Source of the DNA: CAZNFR01 sp964572225
Lineage (GTDB): Bacteria; Bacteroidota; Bacteroidia; Bacteroidales; GCA-2748055
Direction: 5' to 3'
DNA length: 38,592 bases
Assembly: GCA_964572225.1 (NCBI GenBank)
Contig: CAZNFR010000030.1
Coordinates: 1 to 38,592 of the forward strand
Part shown: piece by piece, positions 14,439 through 22,632 of the stretch
Numbering within the stretch: position 1 is the first letter of the stretch
How the letters are laid out: each line of letters starts with the position of its first letter
Program-made: the position numbers and the translations under genes
Notes under the pieces: model-generated
The model's input: only the letters and a program-made list of their open reading frames with translations
Databases searched by the model: none
Told to the model about the DNA's origin: nothing

Positions 14439-16729
14439 TTGCCTGTTTTGTATTTGATCAGTGAAACAACTCCAACGGCCGCAATCGTAAGTACGGTGAT
14501 TTCTCCAAGGGTATCCAGTGCCCGGAAATCCACAAGTATCACATTTACAATGTTCCTTCCAAATCCTTCGGGCAGACTTTTTTCAATAAAATAGGATGAA
14601 ACCGGGGGATTCAGATTCAGGATGCCCGCTTTTATCGTCAGACCCGTCATTACACCTCCCACAAAAAGTGCAATTACCGCATCGCGTATCCGGGTTCCAC
14701 GTGAAGAGAGCTTTCGAAAGCGTGGAAGGCGTTTTATGACGAGGACAAATAAGATGACCGTGAGGGTTTCGATGAGGATCTGGGTAATGGCAAGATCAAT
14801 CCCTCCATAAATGAGGTATAGGGAGGCGATTCCATACCCCACCACCCCCATGGAAATTATGGCAACCAGGCGGGAGCCGGTAATTACGGTCAGAATCACC
14901 GAGGCAATAATAAGCCCAGGTACCGCCAGAACATAAAAAGGCAGATCCCTGAAGTCGGCCGAAAAATCCCAGCCCCGGGTAGACAGGAGTTGGAAAAGGA
15001 TCAATGAGGCTGCGAAAACAAATATTATGGAAAGGTAGATTCGGTGGTAGCCATGCTGAATGATCTCGGTTTTCCTTTTGGAGAACCTCAGTAAGGAATC
15101 AATCATACGATTAAATCCGCCGGAAAAATCCTGGAAGAAAAGCCGGGTGTTGAGCCGCGTAATCAGAGGGATCAGCTGCCTGCTGAATAAAAACAGACTC
15201 AAACCGGTTAAAACGGTAAAAACACTCAGGAAAAACACCTGATTAAAACCATGCCAGAGCTTAAGCTTAATATCCAATATCTCCACCCTTGAGGCGATCA
15301 GAGCGGGTTCCAGGATCCTTTCCCCCAGAATCCCCGGAAACAAGCCAAAGGCCAGCGTAAGGACGGCAAAAACCACAGGCCCTGCTACCAGCCCGAAACC
15401 CGGTCTTCCCTCTTTCAGGACCCCTTTGGCAGGCTGGCCAAGAAAAACCCGGTAAATGAAAAGAGCCGAAATCCAAACCAAAAAAATATTAGCGGCCACC
15501 CCGAGAATCAGAACAGGATTGAAGATTCCCGGTGTCTGCAACTTTGCCTCATATATAATTTCCTTACCAATAAATCCCAACATCGGAGGCAATCCGGACA
15601 TGGAAAACAAGGCAACGATAGCGGCAACGGAGGCTACCGGCATTCTCCGGAGCAGTCCTCCCAACCGGCTGATATCCCGTGTTCCGGTTTTCTTATCAAT
15701 TGCGCCCGCGATCATAAACAGGCTGGCTTTATAAAGGGAGTGGATGATCAGGAAAAGCAAGGCTGCCTTTACCGAAAGCCGGGTATCGATCCCGATTAGC
15801 AGGGTAAGCATCCCCAATGCACTCACCGTTGTATTGGCCAGGATGCCTTTCAGGTCTTTTTTTGAAAGGGCCATGTAAGCACCGACAAACATGGTGGCTG
15901 CACCGAAACTGCTCACAATATACTCCCATTCGGAAGTATTGGCCATTATGGGACTAATCCTGAGCATCAGATAAATCCCTGCCTTCACCATGGTCGCCGA
16001 ATGCAGGAAAGCACTCACCGGTGAAGGGGCCTGCATGGCACCGGGCAGCCAGAAATGAAAGGGAAACTGAGCTGACTTCGTAAATGCTCCACCCAGGATG
16101 AGGAGTAGCGCAGGCAGGTAATACTTGCTGTTTAATATCAAGTCCTTTCCGGCGATAATTTCGTCTATATTATAGCTTCCCACAGCCTTACCGATCAGAA
16201 GGATCCCGCTCAAAAGGGAGAGTCCGCCAAGTCCGGTTACCAAAAGGGCCTGAATCGCCGCTGCCCTGGCCTCCTTCTTGTCGCTAAAGAACCCGATCAG
16301 AAAGAAAGAGCTTATGCTGGTTAACTCCCAGAAAATGAACATGACAATGAGATTTCCGGAGGTAACCAGACCCAGCATCGAGAAAAAGAATAGCAGGATG
16401 TAAAAGAAAAAACGCCGGTTATGAGCATAGTTTTTCATATACTCGCCGGCATATATGAAGATAAACACCCCGATCACGGTTATAAGCAGGGTAAATAGCA
16501 GACTAAGGGAATCCAGATAAAAATAGAGATCAATGCCCAGCTCAGGCATCCAGGGAATAAACTCCTTCAGGATGGTCCCCTTTGCAATGTCGGCAGAGGA
16601 TCCCAGAAAATAGACGAAAAGTGCGGCAGGGATGACGGAAAGTATCCAACCCCGGTATTTCCTGACAGAATCGGGAGTGAGAATTATGAATACTGCTGCA
16701 AACAGAATGATCAAAAGAGAAAGAGCCAT
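14435..16729 (-). CDS. mrpA: Mrp sodium/proton antiporter subunit A
   Basis: This is the large subunit (764 aa). Residues about 1-480 are NuoL-like: Glu135 in F-I-F-W-E-L-T-S, Lys218 in G-A-F-T-K-S-A-Q-F-P-F-H-F-W-L-P, and the S-A-F-L-H-S-A-T-M-V-K-A-G segment with His243 and Lys249. The C-terminal third carries the MbhD-like piece (Y-G-G-I-D-L-A-I-T-Q-I-L-I-E-T-L-T-V-I-L-F) and an MbhE-like end (R-N-I-V-N-V-I-L-V-D-F-R-A-L-D-T-L-G-E). That makes it the full group-1 type MrpA rather than a split one. It is somewhat shorter than the roughly 800 aa of Bacillus MrpA. It follows the USP gene by 20 bases. With B-G it exports Na+ in exchange for H+, for sodium and alkali tolerance. Confidence 0.96.
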   Translation of the reverse strand: MALSLLIILFAAVFIILTPDSVRKYRGWILSVIPAALFVYFLGSSADIAKGTILKEFIPWMPELGIDLYFYLDSLSLLFTLLITVIGVFIFIYAGEYMKNYAHNRRFFFYILLFFFSMLGLVTSGNLIVMFIFWELTSISSFFLIGFFSDKKEARAAAIQALLVTGLGGLSLLSGILLIGKAVGSYNIDEIIAGKDLILNSKYYLPALLLILGGAFTKSAQFPFHFWLPGAMQAPSPVSAFLHSATMVKAGIYLMLRISPIMANTSEWEYIVSSFGAATMFVGAYMALSKKDLKGILANTTVSALGMLTLLIGIDTRLSVKAALLFLIIHSLYKASLFMIAGAIDKKTGTRDISRLGGLLRRMPVASVAAIVALFSMSGLPPMLGFIGKEIIYEAKLQTPGIFNPVLILGVAANIFLVWISALFIYRVFLGQPAKGVLKEGRPGFGLVAGPVVFAVLTLAFGLFPGILGERILEPALIASRVEILDIKLKLWHGFNQVFFLSVFTVLTGLSLFLFSRQLIPLITRLNTRLFFQDFSGGFNRMIDSLLRFSKRKTEIIQHGYHRIYLSIIFVFAASLILFQLLSTRGWDFSADFRDLPFYVLAVPGLIIASVILTVITGSRLVAIISMGVVGYGIASLYLIYGGIDLAITQILIETLTVILFVLVIKRLPRFRKLSSRGTRIRDAVIALFVGGVMTGLTIKAGILNLNPPVSSYFIEKSLPEGFGRNIVNVILVDFRALDTLGEITVLTIAAVGVVSLIKYKTGK

Positions 16730-16749
16730 CCCTGGAACAAATATACAGA

Positions 16750-17685
16750 TTATTGATTCTTAACTATTTCACTTTCATCCTTAAAGAGGTAACCGACAGG
16801 GTCGAGTATGGGTTTCAGAAAATCCTCCACCCCGAAAACCGCAGCCCCGGCGGTGAGACTCAAAACAGGTATGGGAGATTCATTAATGATATGATGGGCA
16901 AATGCCCCAATGTAGTTGTCGTAGGTAAACCCTTCACTGTGAGTCAGCACCAGTATCATATCGGCCTCGATTTCCTCTGCATATTCCAATACCCTCTTAT
17001 AGGGAGGAACATTTCCGGAATAATCATAAAGCTTATATCCTCCTTTCACACCATTATCCCTCAAGGTCTTGTCGGCTTTCCTCAACTTCTTCTGGATAAG
17101 GCTCCGTCTCATGCTAATGTTGGCAATCTTGACCGATACAAGATGAATCTCTGTATCATAGTTCATCCCATATACCAGGGAACTTAACAATTGCTTACGG
17201 GTTTGCTTGGTGAGGTCAAGAGGAACCAGGATCCTTTTGGCCATTTGATGATATGATCGCTTTACGGTAATGACAGGGGCTTCGGACTTCAGAGTTACAT
17301 GGTAAACGGTCGAACCCAGAACCTGGTCAGTATCGTAGGGGTGATTTTCACCCAAAACAACAAAGCGTGCATTGAGTTCCTGACTTATTTCAAGGATTTT
17401 TTTGTAAACCTTCCCTCGCTCAATGCGGGTCGCAATCTGCACGTTATTGGGATTATCCAGACTTTCGGCGAGCTTGTTCAACTCCTCTTTCGCTTTATCC
17501 GTGATCCTCACCAGTTCATTGCCCGATTGCAGGAAATCGTTGATGATCCCCTGGGTTTCAATTACAAAAAGAAGATGGACCGTCCCATTGATCTTATGGG
17601 CAATATCCATAGCATAGGAAATAGAGTGAATGGAGGGTTCATTAAAATCTACGGGTACAAGAATATTTTTCAGCCGTGCCTTCAT
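16750..17685 (-). CDS. Tandem universal stress protein, first gene of the mrp operon
   Basis: A 311-residue cytoplasmic protein made of two USP domains (about 1-145 and 148-285) plus a short tail. Domain 1 starts L-K-N-I-L-V-P-V-D-F-N-E-P-S and domain 2 R-I-L-V-P-L-D-L-T, both with the conserved Asp at the nucleotide edge. The glycine-rich ATP loop is poorly kept: domain 1 reads L-G-E-N-H-P-Y-D-T-D-Q-V-L-G-S-T-V and domain 2 has L-T-H-S-E-G-F. This may therefore be the non-ATP-binding USP type. It lies 20 bases before mrpA and is the promoter-proximal gene. Co-transcription with the antiporter suggests a stress-linked or energy-linked regulatory role. Confidence 0.88.
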   Translation of the reverse strand: MKARLKNILVPVDFNEPSIHSISYAMDIAHKINGTVHLLFVIETQGIINDFLQSGNELVRITDKAKEELNKLAESLDNPNNVQIATRIERGKVYKKILEISQELNARFVVLGENHPYDTDQVLGSTVYHVTLKSEAPVITVKRSYHQMAKRILVPLDLTKQTRKQLLSSLVYGMNYDTEIHLVSVKIANISMRRSLIQKKLRKADKTLRDNGVKGGYKLYDYSGNVPPYKRVLEYAEEIEADMILVLTHSEGFTYDNYIGAFAHHIINESPIPVLSLTAGAAVFGVEDFLKPILDPVGYLFKDESEIVKNQ

Positions 17686-17732
17686 ACCAGGTTCTTTAGG
17701 TTCTTTCGCAAAATAAAATTCAGATAAACAAA

Positions 17733-17765
17733 CAAAGTTACATCCTTATCCTGAATTCTGTCCAA
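17733..17765 (-). promoter_or_regulatory. Candidate promoter of the USP-mrp operon
   Basis: On the minus strand TAACTTTG (17740-17733) matches TAnnTTTG. A TTG lies 22 bases upstream (17765-17763), slightly longer than the usual spacing. The leader to the USP start would be about 40 bases. Confidence 0.5.
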
Positions 17766-17968
17766 GAATCAAACAAGATTCCTTAACAATGGTTCAACAG
17801 ATATTCGAATAAGTTTAACCCTGCTATATTGGCATATAGTATTGCTTACATTTCATTGAAAAAACTCCGTCCTTTCAGTGGGATTTCTCCTTTTCTGAAA
17901 ACCTGTCAATTCGAGTATGAAGAACAATCCGACGTGGTCATTATCATTCCGATGGAAGGTCGTGGGAC

Positions 17969-19261
17969 TTATTCGGCAAGAATCACCTTCGATTTGCGAC
18001 CTCTGCCTCCAATGTATCCATAAACAACGATAACCCCAAAGCAGATCATGGGTACAAAATAGGCAAGCTTAATACTGCCGGTGATATCGGAGACCTTTCC
18101 CTGGAGAAGGGTTAAAACGGCTCCCCCAAGGATGGCCATGATGAGTCCGGAGCCGCCGATTTTCATGTCGTTTCCGAGACCCTGCACGGCCATCCCATAA
18201 ATGGTAGGAAACATCAGAGACATGAAACCCGAAATGGATACCAGGGCATAAACCCCGGTTTTTCCTCCGCCGAATATGACCACAAGTGTAGCCAAAATGG
18301 CCATAAGAGCCGAAAAAGTAAGCAATTTCCGGGGTTGGAAATATTTCATGAGTCCGGTGAAAACGAAGCGCGCAGACACGAAAAGGATCAGTGCAGCCAG
18401 GTAATAGCTTGAAGCTTGTTCTTCGTTCAGCGCCAGCTCTTTCATCACATAACGTATGGTAAAGGACCATACCCCGATCTGAGCCCCAACATAAAAGAAC
18501 TGTGCGATAACCCCGCTGGTGTAGTTTCGGTTTCGGAAAAGTCTCGAAAGGGTAGGAAGAAATTTCGAGACATCTCCTTTTTCACTGGCCTTGGGCATAC
18601 GAATGGAGGCCATAATGATCCAAACCAGGATCAGAACCACAGCAACACCCACATACGGGCCCATTACTGCATTCAGTTCGGCCGACTGAAGGGTTCGTAA
18701 CTGCCCTTCGGTCATAACGGCCCTTTCTTCCGCTCCGGCGGTATCCAGATTGGAAAGTATAAATAATTTGCTCAACAGAACACCGGTTATGGATCCGATC
18801 GGATTAAAGGACTGCGCCAGGTTTAACCTCCGGGTGCCGGTATCTTCCGGTCCCATAGCAATTATGTAGGGATTGGAAGTAGTTTCCAGTATGGATAAGC
18901 CCCCCGCCAGTATAAATAAGGCTGCCAGAAAATGTCCATAAACCATGGTTAGGCTTGCAGGATAAAATAGCAGTGCTCCCAGCACAAACAATCCCAACCC
19001 CAGCAAAACCCCTGCCTTGTAGGTGAATCGGTAAATAAACAGAGCCGCCGGAAGAGCCAGCAGGAAATATGCACCGTAAAAGGACATCTGTATCAGGGAA
19101 GTCCTGAAATCCGTCATGCTCATAATCTTCTTGAAGGCCGCCAGAAGCGTGTCGGTCATATTGTTCGCAAGTCCCCATGCGAAGAAAAGAAAGGTTACCA
19201 GGATGAAAGGCAGGATATTGTTTCCGGGGATTAACCGGGATTTGGAATTGGAGGTAGTCAT
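17969..19261 (-). CDS. FucP-like major facilitator sugar transporter
   Basis: A 430-residue MFS protein with about 12 helices, of the fucose/glucose/galactose:H+ symporter (FucP) family. Family signatures are F-F-A-W-G-L-A-N-N-M-T-D-T-L (helix 1), Q-M-S-F-Y-G-A-Y-F-L-L-A-L-P-A (helix 2), the L-E-T-T-S-N-P-Y-I segment and R-R-L-N-L-A-Q-S-F-N-P-I-G (helices 4-5). It should import a monosaccharide across the inner membrane with protons. Which sugar cannot be read from the sequence. The start at 19261 (M-T-T-S-N-S-K-S) is chosen because the likely -7 element at 19280-19287 would exclude the upstream ATG at 19282. It is divergent from the TIM-barrel lipoprotein gene, with palindromes in between. 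Confidence 0.92.
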   Translation of the reverse strand: MTTSNSKSRLIPGNNILPFILVTFLFFAWGLANNMTDTLLAAFKKIMSMTDFRTSLIQMSFYGAYFLLALPAALFIYRFTYKAGVLLGLGLFVLGALLFYPASLTMVYGHFLAALFILAGGLSILETTSNPYIIAMGPEDTGTRRLNLAQSFNPIGSITGVLLSKLFILSNLDTAGAEERAVMTEGQLRTLQSAELNAVMGPYVGVAVVLILVWIIMASIRMPKASEKGDVSKFLPTLSRLFRNRNYTSGVIAQFFYVGAQIGVWSFTIRYVMKELALNEEQASSYYLAALILFVSARFVFTGLMKYFQPRKLLTFSALMAILATLVVIFGGGKTGVYALVSISGFMSLMFPTIYGMAVQGLGNDMKIGGSGLIMAILGGAVLTLLQGKVSDITGSIKLAYFVPMICFGVIVVYGYIGGRGRKSKVILAE

Positions 19262-19279
19262 AATTATATAATTTGAAGC

Positions 19280-19287
19280 CAAAAGTA
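19280..19287 (-). promoter_or_regulatory. -7 element of the FucP-like transporter gene
   Basis: On the minus strand it reads TACTTTTG, a match to TAnnTTTG, placing transcription start near 19273 and the ATG at 19261. No convincing -33 TTG is seen at the usual distance, so an activator may be needed. Confidence 0.45.
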
Positions 19288-19361
19288 AGAATCAAAACCT
19301 GATTTACTTAGCATAAACCCTCCAAAAGTGTCTAAAAAAGTTTCAAAATGGGGGGTCATTT

Positions 19362-19376
19362 TTGACATTGTGTCAA
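19362..19376. promoter_or_regulatory. Palindromic operator between transporter and isomerase genes
   Basis: TTGACA-TTG-TGTCAA is a perfect 6-bp inverted repeat with a 3-base spacer, in the 301-base divergent region (19262-19562). It lies about 100 bases from the transporter start and 190 from the isomerase start. It is a likely regulator site; which protein binds it is unknown. Confidence 0.55.
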
Positions 19377-19412
19377 TTTGATACAGTTTTGCTTTAAAAA
19401 TCGGGGTATTTG

Positions 19413-19427
19413 TGTCATATTAGGACA
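19413..19427. promoter_or_regulatory. Second TGTC/GACA palindrome in the same divergent region
   Basis: TGTC-ATATTAG-GACA repeats the TGTC/GACA half-sites of the operator at 19362-19376, about 51 bases away (close to five helical turns). It sits just after a GGTATTTG that resembles a -7 element for the forward genes. The pair could support looping or cooperative binding. Confidence 0.4.
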
Positions 19428-19562
19428 TTCGTAAATAATAACCATGAAGCCTGTTTTTGCGACAAAATATTCCTTAATTTTCGGGCCTGAAAGAAAAACG
19501 ATGATTGGAAAAATCAATCTGACAGAAATCCTGTTTTAAATAAAAACCTAATAAAAAAAACG

Positions 19563-20414
19563 ATGAAACAAACGATTGTGAAACTTGTTCTTGTAAGCCT
19601 TGCAGTGCTCATGGTGAGTGGCTGCGGTGAATCCAAAAATGATAAATTTATTGGTTTGCAGCTATACTCATTAAGAGACCTTATGAAGGAGCAACCTGAT
19701 TCAACGGTTATGAAAGTTGGCGAAATGGGCTATTCCTTTGTAGAGGCGGCCGGATACAGGGATGGAAAATTTTATGGAATGGAGCCCCTGGAATTCAAAT
19801 CTCTCGTGGAAGAAAGCGGAATGGTATTTCTGGGATCTCATACCGGTCAGGCACTCCCGGATTCAGGAAAATGGGAGGAAACCATGGAATGGTGGGATAA
19901 GGCCATTGCTGCGCATAAAGAAGCAGGGGTAAAATACATTGTCCAGCCCTGGATGGGTAATGTGGGGTATGAAAGTCTGGAAGGACTGCAAGCCTATTGC
20001 GATTATTTTAATGCTGTGGGTGAAAAATGTGTAAATGCCGGACTGAAATTCGGATACCACAACCATGCGAAGGAATTCTCCGAACTCGAAAGCGAGATCA
20101 TCTATGATTATATGCTAAACCATACCGATCCGGAAAAAGTTATGTTCCAGATTGATCTCTACTGGATCATTGAAGGCGGCGCCGACCCGATTGCCTACTT
20201 TGAAAAATATCCCGGTCGTTTCTGGCTGTGGCATGTGAAAGACGAAAAAGAAGTGGGCGCCAGCGGAATGATTGATTTTGAAGCAATCTGGGCGAAAAAA
20301 GAGATTGCCGGAGTGGAATATTTTATCGTGGAGCAGGAAGATTATAATTATGCCCCGATTGAGAGCGTGGAGATGAGCTTGCAGTATTTACTGGATGCGG
20401 AATATGTGAAGTAA
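19563..20414 (+). CDS. Xylose-isomerase-like TIM-barrel lipoprotein (sugar isomerase/epimerase family)
   Basis: A 283-residue exported lipoprotein with a lipobox ending at Cys21 (L-M-V-S-G-C). The rest is an AP-endonuclease-2/xylose-isomerase-like TIM barrel. Likely metal and catalytic residues are in place: Glu61 (S-F-V-E-A-A-G-Y), His166/His168 (G-Y-H-N-H), Asp198 (F-Q-I-D-L-Y), His224 (L-W-H-V-K-D) and Glu257 (I-V-E-Q-E). The family covers sugar and sugar-acid isomerases, epimerases and dehydratases; the exact reaction is open. A periplasmic location means it should act on free sugars before uptake. It is followed 65 bases later by the SMP-30-like lipoprotein and is divergent from the FucP-like carrier. 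Confidence 0.82.
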   Translation: MKQTIVKLVLVSLAVLMVSGCGESKNDKFIGLQLYSLRDLMKEQPDSTVMKVGEMGYSFVEAAGYRDGKFYGMEPLEFKSLVEESGMVFLGSHTGQALPDSGKWEETMEWWDKAIAAHKEAGVKYIVQPWMGNVGYESLEGLQAYCDYFNAVGEKCVNAGLKFGYHNHAKEFSELESEIIYDYMLNHTDPEKVMFQIDLYWIIEGGADPIAYFEKYPGRFWLWHVKDEKEVGASGMIDFEAIWAKKEIAGVEYFIVEQEDYNYAPIESVEMSLQYLLDAEYVK

Positions 20415-20479
20415 GAAGTAGGAGGTTAGACTCAACCTTTGTAACTTAAGATTGTTAACTATCAAAACAACTTAATGCT

Positions 20480-21385
20480 ATGAAAATGAAAATTCTAACC
20501 TCACTTTTCGTACTTGTTGCTCTGTTCTTAACAGCCTGCAAATCCACTCCGGATTCAACTACCACCGAAGCAGATACTCAGGAAAATACAGGCAGGGTTT
20601 ATCAGCTCACCGAACTCTGGAAATCGGATACGGTATTCATTACACCCGAATCTGTTCTCTATGATGGCGACAGGAACATCCTTTTTGTTTCCAATATCAA
20701 TAACAATCCTGATCAGAAAGATGGAAACGGGTTTATCTCAACGGTCGGACTTAATGGAGAACTTATAGAACTCAGATGGGTGGAAGGGTTAAGCGCCCCA
20801 AAAGGTATGGGTATTGACGGAGACTACCTGTACGTTACCGACGTGAATGAACTGGTGGTGATCGATATCCCCGCTGCATCTATAGTCGAAAGGATTCCTG
20901 TAAAGGACGCTGCTTTCTTAAACGACATTGCAGTGACACCCGATGGTAAAGTGTATTTTTCAGACTCCAACACCGGGAAAATTCATATCTACAATAAGGG
21001 AAACCTGGAAGAATGGGTTTCAGAGGGACTTCAACGGCCCAACGGACTCTATATCGAGAATGAAAGAATTCTTCTTGCTTCTTCTGGAAGTAATGACCTG
21101 AAAGAGATTAATCCTGCCACCGGTAAAGCCACCATTCTTGCAACCGGACTGGGAGCCGGAGATGGTGTGGAGTTCACGGGAATTGAAAATCTGTATCTGG
21201 TATCTGACTGGAATGGGGAAGTTTTTCTGGTGAATACCGAAGACGATTCAACCCTGTCCCTTCTGAAAACCAAAGATCAGAAGATCAATACGGCCGATAT
21301 AGGAATGAATCCCGATGAACATGTGGTTTATGTGCCCACCTTCTTCGACAACCGGGTGGTAGCCTATAAGCTGGAAGAAAAATAG
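20480..21385 (+). CDS. SMP-30/gluconolactonase-like beta-propeller lipoprotein
   Basis: A 301-residue lipoprotein; the signal ends at Cys20 (L-F-L-T-A-C-K), followed by a T/S-rich linker. The mature part is a six-bladed propeller of SMP-30/gluconolactonase/LRE type. Repeated blade strands are D-G-D-R-N-I-L-F-V-S-N, D-G-D-Y-L-Y-V-T-D, F-L-N-D-I-A-V-T-P-D-G-K-V-Y-F-S-D and L-Q-R-P-N-G-L-Y-I-E. The N-D and P-N-G positions are where the family binds its divalent metal. The likely activity is lactone hydrolysis, or sugar-acid binding, in the periplasm. It is probably co-transcribed with the TIM-barrel gene and is followed by a clean terminator. Confidence 0.8.
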   Translation: MKMKILTSLFVLVALFLTACKSTPDSTTTEADTQENTGRVYQLTELWKSDTVFITPESVLYDGDRNILFVSNINNNPDQKDGNGFISTVGLNGELIELRWVEGLSAPKGMGIDGDYLYVTDVNELVVIDIPAASIVERIPVKDAAFLNDIAVTPDGKVYFSDSNTGKIHIYNKGNLEEWVSEGLQRPNGLYIENERILLASSGSNDLKEINPATGKATILATGLGAGDGVEFTGIENLYLVSDWNGEVFLVNTEDDSTLSLLKTKDQKINTADIGMNPDEHVVYVPTFFDNRVVAYKLEEK

Positions 21386-21408
21386 AAAACCCTTTATACT
21401 GTTTACCC

Positions 21409-21440
21409 AAAAGGCATGATTCGATAATCATGCCTTTTTT
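21409..21440 (+). terminator. Strong intrinsic terminator after the SMP-30-like gene
   Basis: AAAAGGCATGAT (21409-21420) and ATCATGCCTTTT (21427-21438) form a perfect 12-bp stem with a six-base loop (TCGATA) and a T-rich end. It closes the two-gene unit 19563-21385. Confidence 0.88.
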
Positions 21441-21544
21441 GACCTCAGGGTTTACCCTTAATTTTCTTTTCAGGGAGTTTCCCTCTGGCATTTCCCGGTC
21501 CTGACTGCGATATTTGATGATGATAAACGATTAAATCCGACAGC

Positions 21545-22471
21545 ATGAAAAAAATTACCATGGCATGCACAATGGCTCTGATTGCCGCAACTCTGTCCTA
21601 CACTCTTGCACAGGAAACAGGAACCGTGAACAGGGGATTATACAAGTTTACCATTCCCGAAGGCTGGGCAGGTCAGTACCTCGAGGGTACATACCTGATC
21701 GGATCCTACACCGAACCTGGCATGATCCTGATGGTTGAAAACGAACATAAGAACCTGAACGATTTGATCAATGAAATCAAAAACGGCCTGACCGATAATT
21801 ATTCCTATGATTTCAAGCTGATCGGTGAAATTAAAACCCATAATAATACCACGATCAGCTCCGACTTCGAAGGTATTCTGGAGGGACAGCAAACCCGGGG
21901 ATGTCTTACCGGAGTGGTAAATGAAAAGCTGGGAGGGATTCTGATTATTGCACTCACAACCCCCGGAGAATACGGGTCACGCTACCCGGAGCTCACTATG
22001 CAGATCGCCAAAAGTCTTACCCTCACAGAAGCTCCCCAAAATGTGACTTCAACTGCTCCCGGTCCGGGAGGCAGCGAGCTTACTCAAAGATATACCGGGG
22101 TAAAACTTACCTACATGAATTCATACAGCAGCTCCAGTTACACAGAGGGTGGTATAAGCGGTGGCTATTCCGATAAGGAAGAGATCAGCCTGTGTCCTTC
22201 CGGACATTTCACCTATAATAGTGCATATCACACTTCCGCAGGAGGTGACTATTCTTCCCTCTACAGCAATACCCAACAAAAAGGTGACGGCACCTGGAGT
22301 ATCTCTCAGACCGGCACCGGGAAAGGAATACTTGAACTCAGGTTCAACGATGGCAAGGTCCATCAATACAACCTGGAAGTAAACCAAAAAGGAGAGACTT
22401 ACCTGAATGGCAACCGGTTTTACCGCACCACAGGAGCAGACGGTCCTGAGTACGCCCCGGTTTGTTATTGA
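21545..22471 (+). CDS. Secreted hypothetical protein, two-part
   Basis: A 308-residue protein of unknown function with a classic signal peptide (cut near L-A-Q, residue 23). Residues about 25-165 look like a PsbP/DUF1795-type fold: G-L-Y-K-F-T-I-P-E-G-W at the start, a central I-S-S-D-F-E-G and I-A-K-S-L-T-L at the end. After a P/G/S/T linker (about 165-180), the second part is rich in Ser, Gly and Tyr and has strand motifs such as S-G-H-F-T-Y-N-S and G-D-G-T-W-S-I-S, ending in a cysteine. That resembles the second half of small secreted proteins that score a condition and print a formatted readout; I do not claim a function. It is a single gene between a terminator and the sulfatase. Confidence 0.7.
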   Translation: MKKITMACTMALIAATLSYTLAQETGTVNRGLYKFTIPEGWAGQYLEGTYLIGSYTEPGMILMVENEHKNLNDLINEIKNGLTDNYSYDFKLIGEIKTHNNTTISSDFEGILEGQQTRGCLTGVVNEKLGGILIIALTTPGEYGSRYPELTMQIAKSLTLTEAPQNVTSTAPGPGGSELTQRYTGVKLTYMNSYSSSSYTEGGISGGYSDKEEISLCPSGHFTYNSAYHTSAGGDYSSLYSNTQQKGDGTWSISQTGTGKGILELRFNDGKVHQYNLEVNQKGETYLNGNRFYRTTGADGPEYAPVCY

Positions 22472-22632
22472 CCCGGCTCCTCCCTAAGCTCCGGTCTTTT
22501 GCTGTATTCCATTTCAATTTTCTGGAAGCCCTGCCCCGCAGCAGACCGGATCCCATAAATTCAAATGGAGGATATCCTGAAAAAAATGGAATTCTTTTTT
22601 ACCTTTAGCTTCCAAAACTAAGGTAACCAACC

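Noticed and set aside
17829..18023. Forward 64-codon open frame between the USP and transporter genes
   Set aside because: It runs into the end of the transporter gene on the other strand and has no recognisable content; the 283-base gap holds nothing else I can call beyond the USP promoter.
19283..19562. Possible small RNA gene in the divergent region
   Set aside because: No hairpin followed by a T-run was found. The palindromes there look like protein-binding sites.
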